The translations under genes were made by a program, and so were the position numbers. A stretch of DNA of 64,000 bases from Adiantum capillus-veneris (lineage: Eukaryota > Streptophyta > Polypodiopsida > Polypodiales > Pteridaceae), in contig CM043943.1 in the NCBI GenBank assembly GCA_014529385.2, forward strand, positions 102,467,855 to 102,531,854, read 5' to 3'. The notes under the pieces were generated by a model. That model worked only from the letters and a program-made list of their open reading frames with translations. It had not been told where the DNA came from and did no database searches. Position 1 is the first letter of the stretch, and each line of letters starts with the position of its first letter. Shown piece after piece: positions 24,868-39,800 of this stretch.

Positions 24868-26046
24868 CTGTACACATACAAGTATTAAGTGTGCTTTTAA
24901 ACAGTCCAAAAAAGTGTGTTTCCAAAATAGTCCAAGTACTACGGGGTCAATATAAGGCAAGGAAAAGCTTAGTTTCCTACCTCATGATCAGATGGGTTCA
25001 ACACTAAGAAGGTCATTTGTAGTTTAATACTAAGTCGGTTGGCCTTACTAAGTGTGCATTCAGCTATTTCAGGGTTAAGTTGAGGCAAAGAGGAGCCTTA
25101 TATCCTATTGTATACAAAGCAAGGAGGCCAAAGGGTCAACTATAATAGAATTAGGGTGCACCCTAGTGTAAGGTATGACATGTAGAACTTTAGAACATGA
25201 TTGACAAGCATCACTCGGATTTAAGCTACTTGATGCCCACATCATTAGGCTCACAGTATGTGAGTCTACCATCATACTTATGTAAATGCCAGATCCTTCA
25301 AAACCAGTATTTCTTCAAGGATAATATGATGCAAAGGAGAGCTTTATTTCCTACTATATGCCCAATACAGAGGTTAAAAAAACAGCATAAGAAAACACAC
25401 TTCATTCCTTATGTAACTTCTATCATGCTTTGAGTAACACCGCAGCAACCTCTCCACAAGAAGCCAAAAGACTTTTCAGACTAGCAACAGTACAAAGGGG
25501 ACCTCAGTCACCATTAGTCCTCTTTAGCCAGCACATTGATATAGCTTGATTTTACACAGACATCAAACAGAGGCAATTCAGTCCCAAACCGAGAAGCAGC
25601 GCTGCTCCCAGCCATATCTCCAAATATCCGAAATGCTCATATCCATAGCTAAACCAAGTGGAGTTCCACCAAGTCCAGCTCAAACCAAACCATAGGTCAT
25701 ATCAATCAAGACAGAGATGCTCCAACAAGCCATGTCTTACCAAAACAATAGGCCATAGTATGCATGTCAGAATGTTGCAACAAGATGCCAAAAAATATAT
25801 ATATTTATATGAACCAAGTTCTCATCCATGCTTTCCCTTAACTAAATGGAGTAGAGTTTCCATGAAACCATGTAAAATTGAACAGTAATGAAGCTCAGTT
25901 CTGATGCAGGCATACCACGGTTAATTAACCGAGTTCTATATGCATCATCAAGTTAGGTTTAGTATCCAAACCAAAAGACTAAACACCCAACACTCATTAT
26001 GGCCCTAGTGCATACAGTGCCTAGCCAAGCATAAGAATGCTTTTGA

Positions 26047-26810
26047 AGCAGTGAATGTTAGTTAGAAAACTCAAAGGTCAAGGATGAGATGCCTCATTAC
26101 CATAAGAAACTAAACACATTCCCAGCATGTACAAGTGACTACATGCCAAAAAAATAGTAAATTACTTCCGATACTCAGACTGAATCATGTATGGTTTACC
26201 ACCCTATCATGGTAGTAGTTAGATACCCTTATTCAATCCAAGTAGCCAAGAAGTCAAAAAGTCCATGAGTTAGTTGCCTTCTCAGTTTTTCATGGTATGT
26301 CGATGAGAAAATTTAACCAGCAGCAGTAAGTGTTAGTAAGAAAACTCAGACGTCCAAGCCAAGGTGCCTCATTACCATCAAAAACTTATCATATTCCCAG
26401 CCTGTACATGTGAATGCAAGCCAAAAATTCAGTGTATTACTTCCAATACTCAGATGGAACCTTGTACTGTTTACCACCTTATCATTGTAGTAGTCAAATA
26501 CTTTTATCCAAGTAATCAAAGAAGTCTGAAAAGCCAGGAGTCATTTGCCATTTCGATTAGAAAAATTAAAAAGCAGTATGTAAACTTGCAAGGATCAGCT
26601 CATAGTTTTTTTACAAAAAAACTTTTAATGGCGCGGGTCAAGGTGCCCACTAGCAACAATCCTTCCAAGATGTGAATGTGAAAGAGAACAATGTATTTCT
26701 TAAGATAATCAGATAGAACCGTGTATACTTTATGATCGTTTATTGGAGCAGTCAAATTCCATTTACTCGAATCAATTAGCTAAGAGGTCAAAGTGGTAAA
26801 GTGGCCCAAC
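26047..26810. repeat. Three diverged ~250-275-bp tandem copies inside segment A
   Basis: Blocks starting near 26047, 26321 and 26569 share the order AAGTGTTAG, ACTCA..GTC, TGCCTCATTACCAT, CCCAGC.TGTACA, ATTACTTCC.ATACTCAGA, TACC..CTTATCA and TTGCC. The third copy is weakest. The same layout recurs in segment B (about 49790-50530), so the repeat predates the long duplication. Confidence 0.6.
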
Positions 26811-26868
26811 ATCAAGTAATCATAAGCGCCTGCCGGCCCAAGACTTGTGCATGTAAAGAAAAGATTAC

Positions 26869-26928
26869 CTGAGCTTGCGTCGGAGCAGCCAGCTCCACCA
26901 TGGCTAGTTTCTCTTTGCCTTTAGCCAT
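26869..26928 (-). CDS. First exon of a small unrecognised gene, copy A
   Basis: On the minus strand ATG at 26928 opens a 20-codon exon, MAKGKEKLAMVELAAPTQAQ, ending CAG before GTAATC, a usable donor. A TATATAAATA box lies 81 to 90 bases upstream (27009-27018). In copy B the exon is 50605-50664 with two replacements (M to I, Q to H). Whether it is a host gene 5' end or the leader exon of the PLE transcript is open. Confidence 0.45.
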
Positions 26929-27008
26929 ATCCCCCTCTCTTGAATTGCAAACACTCACCATAGAGAAGGACCAATGCAAATACTAAGTGAGCTATAGAGT
27001 AGCTCACC

Positions 27009-27018
27009 TATTTATATA
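27009..27018 (-). promoter_or_regulatory. TATA box facing the ATG exon, copy A
   Basis: TATATAAATA on the minus strand, followed 81 bases later by ATG. Copy B has TACATAAATA at the matching place (about 50745-50754), a weaker box. Confidence 0.5.
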
Positions 27019-27132
27019 CACAGGAGAGCAGCAGCACCCGGATGGCTTGTGGATGTCATGGCGGGCCCTGCAAAGTAAAGGGTATTTGGCTCCATCCCAT
27101 ACAGAAAGAGAGGCAGAGAGATCGCGTGCACG

Positions 27133-27263
<131 letters not shown>

Positions 27264-27463
27264 GCAGCCGAGCCAGAACGCTAGTAGTAAAAGCCAAGAA
27301 AATGGCCATGTACTCACCTACCCTTAGGTCCCAGTTAACATTGTGCTGAATTAAAGGCCTTTTGTCAAGGGGTCCCATAAGTAGTGTGTAGTTAGAGGTA
27401 GTGTGTAGTGGGTTAGAGTAGTGGGCCACGGCAATGGCAGGTAATAGGTTTTAAATCCCAGTA

Positions 27464-27882
<419 letters not shown>

Positions 27883-30800
27883 TGTAAGGTTTCTGACCCC
27901 GATCAAAAGAGCACCATTGTACCATAAAATGAACATAATGGAATAAGTTACTATTTTTAGCAGTTTTCCAAATTCTGTCAGTGCCATGATGTTTAGAATG
28001 TTTTAAAACTTCGAAATGTGAATTAAAATAATTTTTGCAAAAAAATTCCAAAAATAGCAAGTTTTTGGTCACCCGACCCGTCCAGTTTTGATCGTCTCGA
28101 AAAACTGCACCCGTACCCCGAATTTGAAAAAATGCAATTTCGGACCCTGAGGGCTGCTAAATATGGCAGGTACTCGGTCCAGTACGTCTTAGTTAGAGCT
28201 CCGTATAGCAATTTACGGCTTCAAAATCCGACTCGTATGACCCATTTTAGCCAAAAATCAATTTTTCCAAAAATTGAGCGGGGAGGCACCGGAGCTCGGG
28301 ACGATGTGGGAACAGGTTCCAGGCCACTCCATACCAGCTTTAGCAGCTAGGGGGCACCCTCTTGCCTTGTTGGAGTCTCTGGGAAGTTTCCAAGCCAATA
28401 ACTAAGTCTCAGAGCCAGTTAACCAAGCCAATCTGACACTTGGTGAGTAGGGAACTGGACTTGCCAATGCAGAGACTGAGTACTCCTGTAGTTGCATTTA
28501 GCAAGGGTGGTCGATTTTCAGCCTGTAGGAGCCTATTTAAAGGCCTGCACACACACACATACACACATATGCTCACACACACACAGTGCACACACACACA
28601 CCTACGCATACTCTGGGAAGGTGCTGCCGGTACACACATCTTTTGAAGGAGAAGCAAGGAGGGAGGTGCTGTCAAATTCTAACCTCAAGAATCTCGATTA
28701 GATCATAAAATCAAGAATATTATCAGCCCTTAATCACGGTAACCACAGTTTAATTAATGCTATCTGTAAATTCCTTTCTCTACCATCTAAATTTCTCGTC
28801 TATTATGCTTATTCCTAGTCGTAATTCTCTATAATTACTCTCTAAATTCTCCTTAACCATATTCTATTATGTAATCATCATCCCATAGCTGAATTATCAG
28901 CCATTCATCACTCTTAATTAATGATTAGTGCACGATTATTAGAATTTTCTCTCTCTAGGTAGCATAGAATTAATCGGTAAGCTGGTAATTGTGTAAATTG
29001 ATGAGAATCACTCTTTCTATCACGTATTAATATTGTAGCTGATTTATATTCATCTATGTTATGCATTAAGATATAATTAAAGTTAGATTAATCTGTCATT
29101 AAGTCTCTAAGAGGTGGTTTTTCTCACACCTATGCATGTGGTCAAAACCTTTGGATTACTGAAAGCGGAACTCCGGCTTGATATCTTAGTTTATTATCCC
29201 CTCAAGAATGAGTATTGAAACTATTACACGAATGAAGTAGTGCATCATGTGAATACCATCTCCTAGGCATATTTTATATGCAATCCATGAAGCCATGTAA
29301 TAAGCTGATCATCATTTATCCTAAACCTTGAGGGGTTTCAAGTGTAATAAATTTTCATCAATAAAGTGCTTTTTGTCTCTGAATCTCTGTCTCTTGATAA
29401 AGTAGAATCTTGAATTTTATTTAAAGTCTCGTGTCCATTTTGAAATCCAAGTAATGTATCAAGAATTCGTATAATCCATGTAGGTACCGCCTGTTGCTCT
29501 GAACCCGGCAGCGCAAGAGAAAAAGCTCCTCTTTAAGCAAGCCCAACCTCCGATCTTTAAGGGCGAGGGGGCAAATGTGGCGAGAGATGCAGACGTGTGG
29601 ATGGAAGCCTACTTTGAAGCTGCGGGGACCCAACCCGTAAATCACACCATGCTTGCGATGTTCCGCTTGACTGGCGATGCCAAGATATGGTGGAAGCAAC
29701 ATTGCAGAGACATGGATATTAAGGGATCTTCCCAATCATGGGAAGATATCAAAGCTGCAATAATGGGACGTTATTTACCACCTACCTATAGAACCTTGAG
29801 GATGAATGAATTCTTTTCACTTCGGCAGTTGAATTCATCTGTCGAAGAATACTATGCAAAGTTTGTCATTCTTCGGAGATATGCTCCTAAGATGACCTTG
29901 GAACAACAGGTGGCAAGGTTCTTCCAAGGACTAATAGATCCCCTGAATACTCGGTTGGAAGCTCTTAGGCCGACGACGCTACAGGATGCCTTGTTAAGGG
30001 CCAAACCTCTAGGTCTTGAAGTACAAAGGGATACTCAGAACAGGAGGAATCATTGGGCAAAGAGGGCAAGGACCACTGCTTGGGATAACAGACCAGCCAA
30101 CCAAGCATATAACCAGCGCCCTATTGTGGCTACCACCACAACCATGGAGTTCCCTGATGTCTGATGCTATGGCTGCGACGAGCATGGGCATTAGAGATCC
30201 AATTGCCCCAGGAAAATTCATGCAACCAATGCCAATGCCATACCCTTGAATACCCGTGGGTGTAGCCAAGCTAATGGAAGAGGAGGAAGTGGAAGGATGA
30301 ACACAGGGCGAGGGCATGGAGCTGCCGCCAGAGTAAATGCCGCAGTGGTACAACCAAATGTGGGTGATGAAGCAGTGGAGAGAGCAACCCTACATGCTGC
30401 AATTGATAATCCCAATGGTTGCGAGCAATACACAGTCATTCATACGCCACGATCTCTCAGAGGTGAACAAGTTAACTTCCTTATAGATTGTGGTAGTACT
30501 CTTTCATTTCTTTCACCCAGATGCATGAGGAAGCTAAAGCTAGATAAGTATCCAACAACTAAGCTAGTTGTAGAGTTAGCAAACGGCAAGGAAGTAGTAT
30601 CTCAACATTCTGCAGGAAAAATCGATTTTGATTTAGGGGGACACCCTACTTCTGCCCAATTTAGAACCCTACCCTTAGGATTCTTTGATGGGATACTAGG
30701 GATGGACTGGCTAAAGAAAAATAAGGCCCACATCCATTGTGCACAAGGTAATTTTACCTTTACAAATAACTTGGGTAATGAAGCTTTAATCCAGGGGGAA

Positions 30801-33800
30801 AATGGGAGACCTAGGGCTACTCTAGTTAAGGCCAGTAGACTTTTGAAGGGACTAAGGAAGGGTCAGCAAATTTATGCAGTAAAACTCAACAACGTGGACC
30901 AATCAGATACCTCACTTTGACCAAACTGGTTGAGAGAGTATGGTGATGTATTCCCTGAAGACCTTACGAATCTTCCGCCACATAGAGAGGTAGATCATGA
31001 GATTGAGACTATCCCTGGATGTGAACCTATCTCAAAAAGACCTTATAAGATGTCACTTCCAGAGGCCATCGAACTCAAGGAACAACTTAGGCAACTCATT
31101 GAGCAAGGATTCATTCGACCCAGTACTTCTCCTTAGGGTGCACCACTTCTTTTTCAAAAGAAGAAGGACGGAACCTTAAGGCTATGCATAGACTACCGTG
31201 GACTGAACCAGGTAACTGTCAAGAACAAGTATCCAATTCCAAGGATTGACGAACTCTTGGACAGGCTCCACGACGCCAAAATTTTTACAAAGATTGATCT
31301 AAGGTCAGGATATTACCAAATCAGAATCAAGGAATCGGATATTCCAAAGACGGCTTTCAATACTAGGTATGGGCACTACGAGTTCACAGTAATGTCTTTT
31401 GGTCTAACAAATGCTCCTGCAAGCTTCAATCGACTTATGCAGGATATTTTCAGACATTACGTGGATGATTTTGTCTTGGTTTTCTTTGATGACATTGTGA
31501 TCTACTCTAAGAACGAGGCAGATCAGGAAGAACATGTTCGCAAATCACTTGATCTTCTTCGAAAACACCAACTTTACGCTAAAGAGAGCAAGTGCACTTT
31601 TTGCTCACCAAAAGTCAACTATCTTGGATTTGTCATATCGGCTGAGTGGATTTCAGTGGACCCAGACAAGGTCAAGGACATCATTGATTGGCCTCAACCA
31701 TCCACCGTCAACGAAGTAAGAGGATTTCTTGGAATAACGGGATGGTACAGGAAGTTTTTTCAAGGACTATGCACGTATTGCTACGCCTTTGACGAAACTC
31801 CTAAAGAAAGGGATGAGGATAGAATGGAAGACCGAGCACGAGTCTAGCTTTGCTAAACTAACAGAGTTCTTGGTCTCAGCTCCTATTTTAAAGCTTCCAT
31901 ATTTCAGCAAGGAATTTGAAGTAGCGACCGACGCTAGCAAATTTGCTCTAGGCGGAGTTCTTACTCAAGAAGGAAGACCAGTGGCGTATACTTCGCGAAA
32001 GCTGAGAGATCATGAGAAGAATTATTCTACTCATGATTTGGAACTTTTAGCAGTTATTCATGCGTTGAAGTTATGGAGACATTATCTTCTTGGGCACAAG
32101 TTTCAGCTGGTTACAGATCACAAGAGCTTAAAATGGATTTTTACTCAACCTATTCTCAATATGCGACAACGACGATGGATAGAGCTATTACAGGAATATG
32201 ACTTTGACGTAAAGTATAGACCAGGGAAGGAAAATGCAATTGCAGATGGTCTTAGCCGAAAATCCTTGCTCGGGGCTATCTCTATTCCAAATAACCCTAT
32301 CTGGGATAGAATCAAATAAGCATCTTTAGTAGATCCAGAATACCAGCGTATAGTATCTCTAGTCCAGCAAAATAAGATGCCTGAAGCTAAAGATTACTCT
32401 CTTATGGGAGGATGTCTTTACTACAGACATAGACTCTGTGTACCCAGAGATCCAGCCTTAAAGAAGGCCATTTTGTATGAAGCACACGATAGCCCTACAT
32501 CCGGACATCCAGGCTATGCTAAGACTCTTCATGCTGTCAGGAGGAGATATTTTTTGTCTAGAATGAAAGGAGACATACTTCGCTATGTGAGGCAATGTCT
32601 TTCTTGTCAGCGGATAAAGGCCGAAAGAATCAAGTTACCAGGGCAACTCCAACCTCTTGACATACCCCAGATGAAATGGGAATGCATCAGTATGGATTTT
32701 GTTACAGGATTACCTTCTACATGAGGTTATGACTCTGTTTTCGTGGTTGTTGATATGCTCACAAAAGTGGCTCATCTAATACCCGTAAAGACAACCTTTA
32801 CTGCTTCAGATGTTAGTCAGGTATTCATCAAGGAGATTTTTAGGTTGCATGGGCTGCCCAAGCGTATCGTCAGTGATAGAGATGCCAATTTTACATCAAA
32901 ATTTTGGACGTCTCTTTTTCAATCTATTGGGTCACAATAAGCCTTCAGTACAGCGTATCATCCACAGACAGATGGGCAAACTGAGAGAGTTAATCAAGTC
33001 ATCGAGGACATTCTCAGAGCCTATTGTTCACAAGAGCCAAAGAAGTGGTTACAATATCTACCTTTGGTGGAGTATGCTTATAATTCTTCGGAACACAGAA
33101 GCATTGGAATGTCACCTTTCAAAGCTCTTTATGGACAGGACTGCTTAGCACCACTGAACTTCTCAGATCCAACCATCAGGGTAGAAGCATCTAGGAAGAT
33201 GCTAGAAGATATGGAAGCACAGACTAGAGATATTCGCCAGGACATTCAGGCCACTCAGGATAGACAGAAGCACTATACAGATAAGAACCGATCAGAAAGA
33301 ACCTTCAAAGAAGGGGATAAGGTTTTTCTGCGAGTCCGACCAAAGAAAAGCCACTTATCTCTAGGCAGATTTAAGAAGCTAAGCCCAAGGTACTGTGGAC
33401 CATTCGTGATCATTAAGGTTGTCAGTGACCAAGCTTACAAGCTAAAGTTACGTGCAAACTTGAAGGTTCATGATGTATTCCACGTCAGCTTACTCAAACC
33501 CTATATTCCTAATCCTGATCAATTCTTGGACTCAGATCAGATAGTCATGCCAGCACAAGGAGTTCTCGAGCTCCAACCTGACTACGTACTAGAAACATGG
33601 GAAAGGAATTTACGCAACAAAACTATCACGGAGCATCTGGTAAAGTGGAAGGATTACCCTGAAGAAGATGCAACTTGGGAGGACGAACCAACGCTCATAA
33701 AAGATTACCCAAACACATTCTTGAGATGAGGACATCTCAAATTTTTCACGTTGGGGAGGTTGTAAGGTCTCTGACCCCGATCAAAAGAGCACCATTGTAC

Positions 33801-36800
33801 CATAAAATGAACATAATGGAATAAGTTACTATTTTTAGCAATTTTCCAAATTCTGTCAGTGCTATGATGTTTAGAATGTTTTAAAGCTTCGAAATGTGAA
33901 TTAAAATAATTTTTGTAAAAGATTTCCAAAAATAGCAAGTTTTTGGTCAACCGACCCGTCCAGTTTTGATCGTCTCGAAAAACTGCACGCGTACCCCGAA
34001 TTTGAAAAAATGCAATTTCGGACCCCGAGGGCTGCTAAATATGGCAGGTACTCGGTCCATTACGTCTTAGTTAGAGCTCCGTATAGCAATTTACGGCATC
34101 AAAATCCGACTCGTATGACCCGTTTTAGCCAAAAATCAATTTTTCCAAAAATTGAGCGGGGAGGCACCAGAGCTCGAGACTGTGTGGGAACAGGTTCCAG
34201 GCCACTCCATACCAGCTTTAGCATCTAGGGGGCGCCCTCTTGCCTTGTTGTAGTCTCTGGGAAGTTTCCAAGCCCGTAACTAAGTCTCAAAGCCAGTTAA
34301 CCAAGCCAATCTGACACTTGGTGAGTAGGGAACTGGACTTGCCAATGCAGAGTCTGAGTGCTCCTGCAGTTGCATTTAGCAAGGGTGGTCGATTTTCAGC
34401 CTGTAGGAGCCTATTTAAAGGCCTACACACACACACATACACACATCTGCTCACACACACACAGTGCACACACACACCTACACATACTCTGGGAAGGTGC
34501 TACCGGTACACACATCTTTTGAAGGAGAAGCAAGGAGGGAGGTGTTGTCAAATTCTCACCTCAAGAATCTCGATTAGATCAGAAAATCAAGAATATTATC
34601 AGCCCTTAATCACGGTAACCACGGTTTAATTAATGCTATCTGTAAATTCCTTTCTCTACCATCTAAATTTTTCGTCTATTATGCTTATTCCTAGTCGTAA
34701 TTCTCTATAATTACTCTCTAAATTCTCCTTTAACCATATTCTATTATGTAATCATCATCCCATAGCTGAATTATCAGCCATTCATCACTCTTAATTAATG
34801 ATCAGTGCACGATTATTAGAATTTTCTCTCTCTAGGCAGCATAGAATTAATCGGTAAGCTGGTAATTGTGTAGATTGATGAGAATCACTCTTTCTATCAC
34901 ATATTAATATTGTAGCTGATTTATATTCATCTATGTTATGCATTAAGATATAATTAAGGTAAGATTAATCTGACATTAAGTCTCTAAGAGGTGTTTTTTC
35001 TCACACCTATGCATGCGGTGATTCTGCACCCTCTAATTGCTAGGAAAGAGATTAATCGTGCTTAATTCATCTCTCTGGTAATTCCATTAGTGAAATCCTA
35101 TTATTCTTAATCATGTAAGCCGAGTAATTATCTTTAGAGCCGGTTCCCATAGGATTATGTGTCATCCATAATGATTGCTATATGGAAAAATCTAAACCTC
35201 TCATGTAGCAGGCATTGTTTGATGTTGCTAATCTATCATTTGGCTTGTTTTGACGCTTGCGGACATTAGCTCTTTTCTCCAAGTTAATTATTTAAAGTAG
35301 TGAGTTTAAAATGGCCCCGATTAAGAGGACTCGCTTTGGTGGAGCCCACGACCACGAGGCAGGAACGAGCAACGTGAACGGGAAGGCAACAGTTCCCATG
35401 GAGCAACAAATACCGGCCATCTCATGGGCCATCGATGAAGAAATGGAAGAGGTAGATCATAATTTCATTCAAGTTGTTTAATTTACCATTGCACACGTTT
35501 AGTTAGGAATGAAAATATCCCCAAACATGTTGGAGAAATCCGACGGAAACCTCGGCATTGAATTCATTGTACATTAAGTTCTAAAGTAGGAAGGAAATGA
35601 TTGATGGGTATGCTGGTTGCAATTAGGAAAGAATGTCTGCTAGGGAAAATTTAGCTCGACATGTTTATTTTATTTCCAATGTTGAATCAGTCCTGACCCC
35701 CCTACTGATCACAGGGGGCAGAGTTCCTCGTTAAGGACTCTTGAATCCACGACTTGCTTTTTATGCGGTGGATACCCACGACTTGCTTTCTATGTGGTGG
35801 GAACCCACGTCTTGCTTTCTATGCGGTGGGAGTGTCCATGACGTGCTTTCTATGCGGTGGACATACCTAGTTGTATGGGCAGCTAGGCGACAACGGGAGG
35901 AGTGAACTCTCGCTGGAGGGGGGATGTTGTACCTCCAGAACATTGGAACTTTTATGAATAATTTTGAGAAGAATTTTTACTAGAATTATGTCTTGGTGCT
36001 GTTTGCAATACTGGTTGAAGGGTTGTCTTAACGAACAATGTGCTTCAGAATTAAAACAAAGAATGTTTATGTTGAACAACCTTTGTGGTAGTAATTAGGT
36101 CACACAAGGAAGTGTGAGTACGGGGGTGGAATGTGGGGGCTTGGCTCAGGTTGCCAATGCCTACGAGATGGGTGGTCCCGATTGGTCGGGAACTCTCTGT
36201 CCCCATAGTGCTTACTTCGATATTAGTAATACTCATTGCACCTAGAGCGGTGAAATCTCGAGAGTACGTGCCTCTGAAACATGGGGAAAAAGGCACTCGG
36301 GGTTTCTCTCCTCTTGGAAGGTGAGTCTTAGGATCGCTAGATAGTTCAAGTACGCTTCCCCTGCGAGGTGGAGCTAGATCTCATTGCTAGTAGGCTCGAA
36401 CTCGACTCACTTTGTGATGAGAGATCGTCCGCTAGTCGAACCCTGAACCATTTTTTTTGCTTCCACAATAGATCTAGTGGCCACCGGGTTCACCATCAGA
36501 TCCGCAATTGGAGACGGCGGGGTGGGGACCTCACACCTGGTATCAGAGCCTAGGTTAGGTTGGGAAATAAAGTCGTACTGTTTGAATATTTAAATAAGGA
36601 ACTGAAAGTATATAGGTAGTTGATCCGAATTCCTTGCATTGGTGTTGCAGTAAGACCCCGTGCTCGAATATCGGAAGTTCCAAGTGTTTGAGCTTATTTA
36701 TGAGCAAGCTCGAAGATCCCCAGTTTACCAGTTCAGGCAAGATGTCATGGAGATACTGTTGAAGGCTTATACGCAGCACTCCACTCGCATTGATAGAGGC

Positions 36801-39800
36801 TGGGGACTTGATTGGACATTTCCAGGAGGGGTTTAATACATCAACCCTCGGAAGCTAGGATGCCTGGCTACCGATTTGAAGGAGATACGTTGGGGAGAAG
36901 AGTTGAGGGTCATAGAGATATTCTACTTGGTGCCTACACGATTGGACCAGACTTTTTCAGACAACTCCAATCAAACCATCAACGACTGGCTCTTGGAGAA
37001 GGTCACCAACGTGATTCGAGCGAACCGAGTCAAAACCTTTGGATTACTGAAAGCGGAACTCCGGCTTGATATCTTAGTTTATTATCCACTCAAGAATGAG
37101 TATAGAAACTATTACACGAATGAAGTAGTGCATCATGTGAATACTATCTCCTAGGCGTATTTTATATGCAATCCATGAAGCCATGTAATAAGGTGATCAT
37201 CAGTTATCCTAAACCTTGAGGGGTTTCAAGTGTAATAAATTTTCATCAATAAAGTGCTTTTTGTCTCTGAATCTCTATCTCTTGATAAAGTAGAATCTTG
37301 AATTTTATTTAAAGTCTCGTGTCTATTTTGAAATCCAAGTAATGTATCAAGAATTCGTATAATCCATGTAGGTACCGCCTGTTGCTCTGTACTCGGCAGC
37401 GCAAGAGAAAAATCTCCTCTTTAAGCAAGCCCAACCTCCGATCTTTAAGGGCGAGGGGGCAAATGTGGAGAGAGATGCGGAAGTGTGGATGGAAGCCATG
37501 GACGACTACTTTGAAGCTGCAGGGACCCAACCCGTAAATCAGACCATGCTTGCGATGTTCCGCTTGACTGGCGATGCCAAGATATGGTGGAAGCAACATT
37601 GCAGAGACATGGATATTAAGGGATCTTCCCAATCATGGGAAGACATCAAAGCTGCAATAATGGGACGTTATTTACCACCTACCTATAGAACCTTGAGGAT
37701 GAATGAATTCTTTTCACTTCGGCAGTTGAATTCATATGTTGAAGAATTATACTATGCAAAGTTTGTCACTCTTCGGAGATATGCTCCTAAGATGACCTTG
37801 GAACAACAGGTGGCAAGGTTCTGCCAAGGACTAATAGATCCCCTGAATACTCGGTTGGAAGCTCTTAGGCCGACGACGCTACAGGATGCCTTGTTAAGGG
37901 CCAAACCTCTAGCTCTCGAAGTACAAAGGGATACTCAGAACAGGAGGAATCATTGGGCAAAGAGGGCAAGGACCACTGCTTGGGATAACAGACCAGCCAA
38001 CCAAGCATATGACCAGCGCCCTATTGTGGCTACCACCACAACCATGGAGTTCCCTGATGTCTGATGTTATGGCTGCGACAAGCATGGGCATTAGAGATCC
38101 AATTGCCCCAGGAACATTCAGGCAACCAATGCCAATGCCATACCCTTGAATACCCGTGGGTGTGGCCAAGCTAATGGAAGAGGAGGAGGTGGAAGGATGA
38201 ACAGAGGAGGAGGGCATGGAGCTACCGCCAGAGTAAACGCCGGAGTGGTACAACCAAATGTGGGTGATGAAGCAGTGGAGAGAGAAATCCTACATGCTGC
38301 AATTGATAATCCCAATGGTTGCGAGCAATACGCAGTCATTCATACGCCACGATCTCTCAGAGGTGAACAAGTTAACTTCCTTATAGATTGTGGTAGTACT
38401 CTTTCATTTCTTTCACCCAGATGCATGAGGAAGCTAAAGCTAGATAAGTATCCAACAAGCAAGCTAGTTGTAGAGTTAGCAAATGGCAAGGAAGTAGTAT
38501 CTCAACATTCTGCAGGCAAAATCGATTTTGATTTAGGGGGACACCCTACTTTTGCCCAATTTAGAACCCTACCCTTAGGATTCTTTGATGGGATACTAGG
38601 GATGGACTGGCTAAAGCAAAATAAGGCCCACATCCATTGTGCACAAGGTAATTTTACCTTTACAAATAACTTGGGTAATGAAGCCTTAATCCAGGGGGAA
38701 AATGGGAGACCTAGGGCTAATCTAGTTAAGGCCAGTAGACTTTTGAAGGGACTAAGGAAGGGTCAGCAAATTTATGCAGTAAAACTCAACAAGGTGGACC
38801 AATCAGATACCTCACTTCGACCAAACTGGTTGAGAGAGTATGGTGATGTATTCCCTGAAGACCTTACGAATCTTCCACCACATAGAGAGGTAGATCATTA
38901 GATTGAGACTATCCCTGGATGTGAACCTATCTCAAAAAGACCTTATAAGATGTCACTTCCAGAGGCCATCGAACTCAAGGAACAACTTAGGCAACTCATT
39001 GAGCAAGGATTCATTCGACCCAGTACTTCTCCTTAGGGTGCACCAGTCCTTTTTCAAAAGAAGAAGGACGGAACCTTAAGGCTATGCATAGACTATTGTG
39101 CACTGAACCAGGTAACTGTCAAGAACAAGTTTCCAATTCCAAGGATTGACGAACTCTTGGACAGGCTCCACGGCGCCAAAATGTTTACAAAGATTGATCT
39201 AAGGTCAGGATATTACCAAATCAGAATCAAGGAATCGGATATTCCAAAGACAGCTTTCAATACTAGGTATGGGCACTACGAGTTCACAGTAATGTCTTTT
39301 GGTCTAACAAATGCACCTGGAAGCTTCAATCGACTTATGCAAGATATTTTCAGACCTTACCTCGATGATTTTGTCTTGGTTTTCTTTGATGACATTCTGA
39401 TCTACTCTAAGAACGAAGCAGATCATGAAGAACATGTTCGCAAAGCTCTTGATCTTCTTCGAAAACACCAACTTTACGCTAAAGAGAGCAAGTGCACTTT
39501 TTGCTCACCAAAAGTCAACTATCTTGGATTTGTCATATCGGCTGAGGGGATTTCAATGGACCCAGACAAGGTCAAGGACATCGTTGATTGGCCTTAACCA
39601 TCCACCGTCAGCAAAGTAAGAGGATTTCTTGGAATAACGGGATGGTACAGGAAGTTTTTTCAAGGACTATGCACGTATTGCTACGCCTTTGACGAAACTC
39701 CTAAAGAAAGGGATGAGGATAGAATGGAAGACCGAGCACGAGTCTAGCTTTGCTGAACTAAAAGAGTTCTTGGTCTCAGCTCCTATTTTAAAGCTTCTAG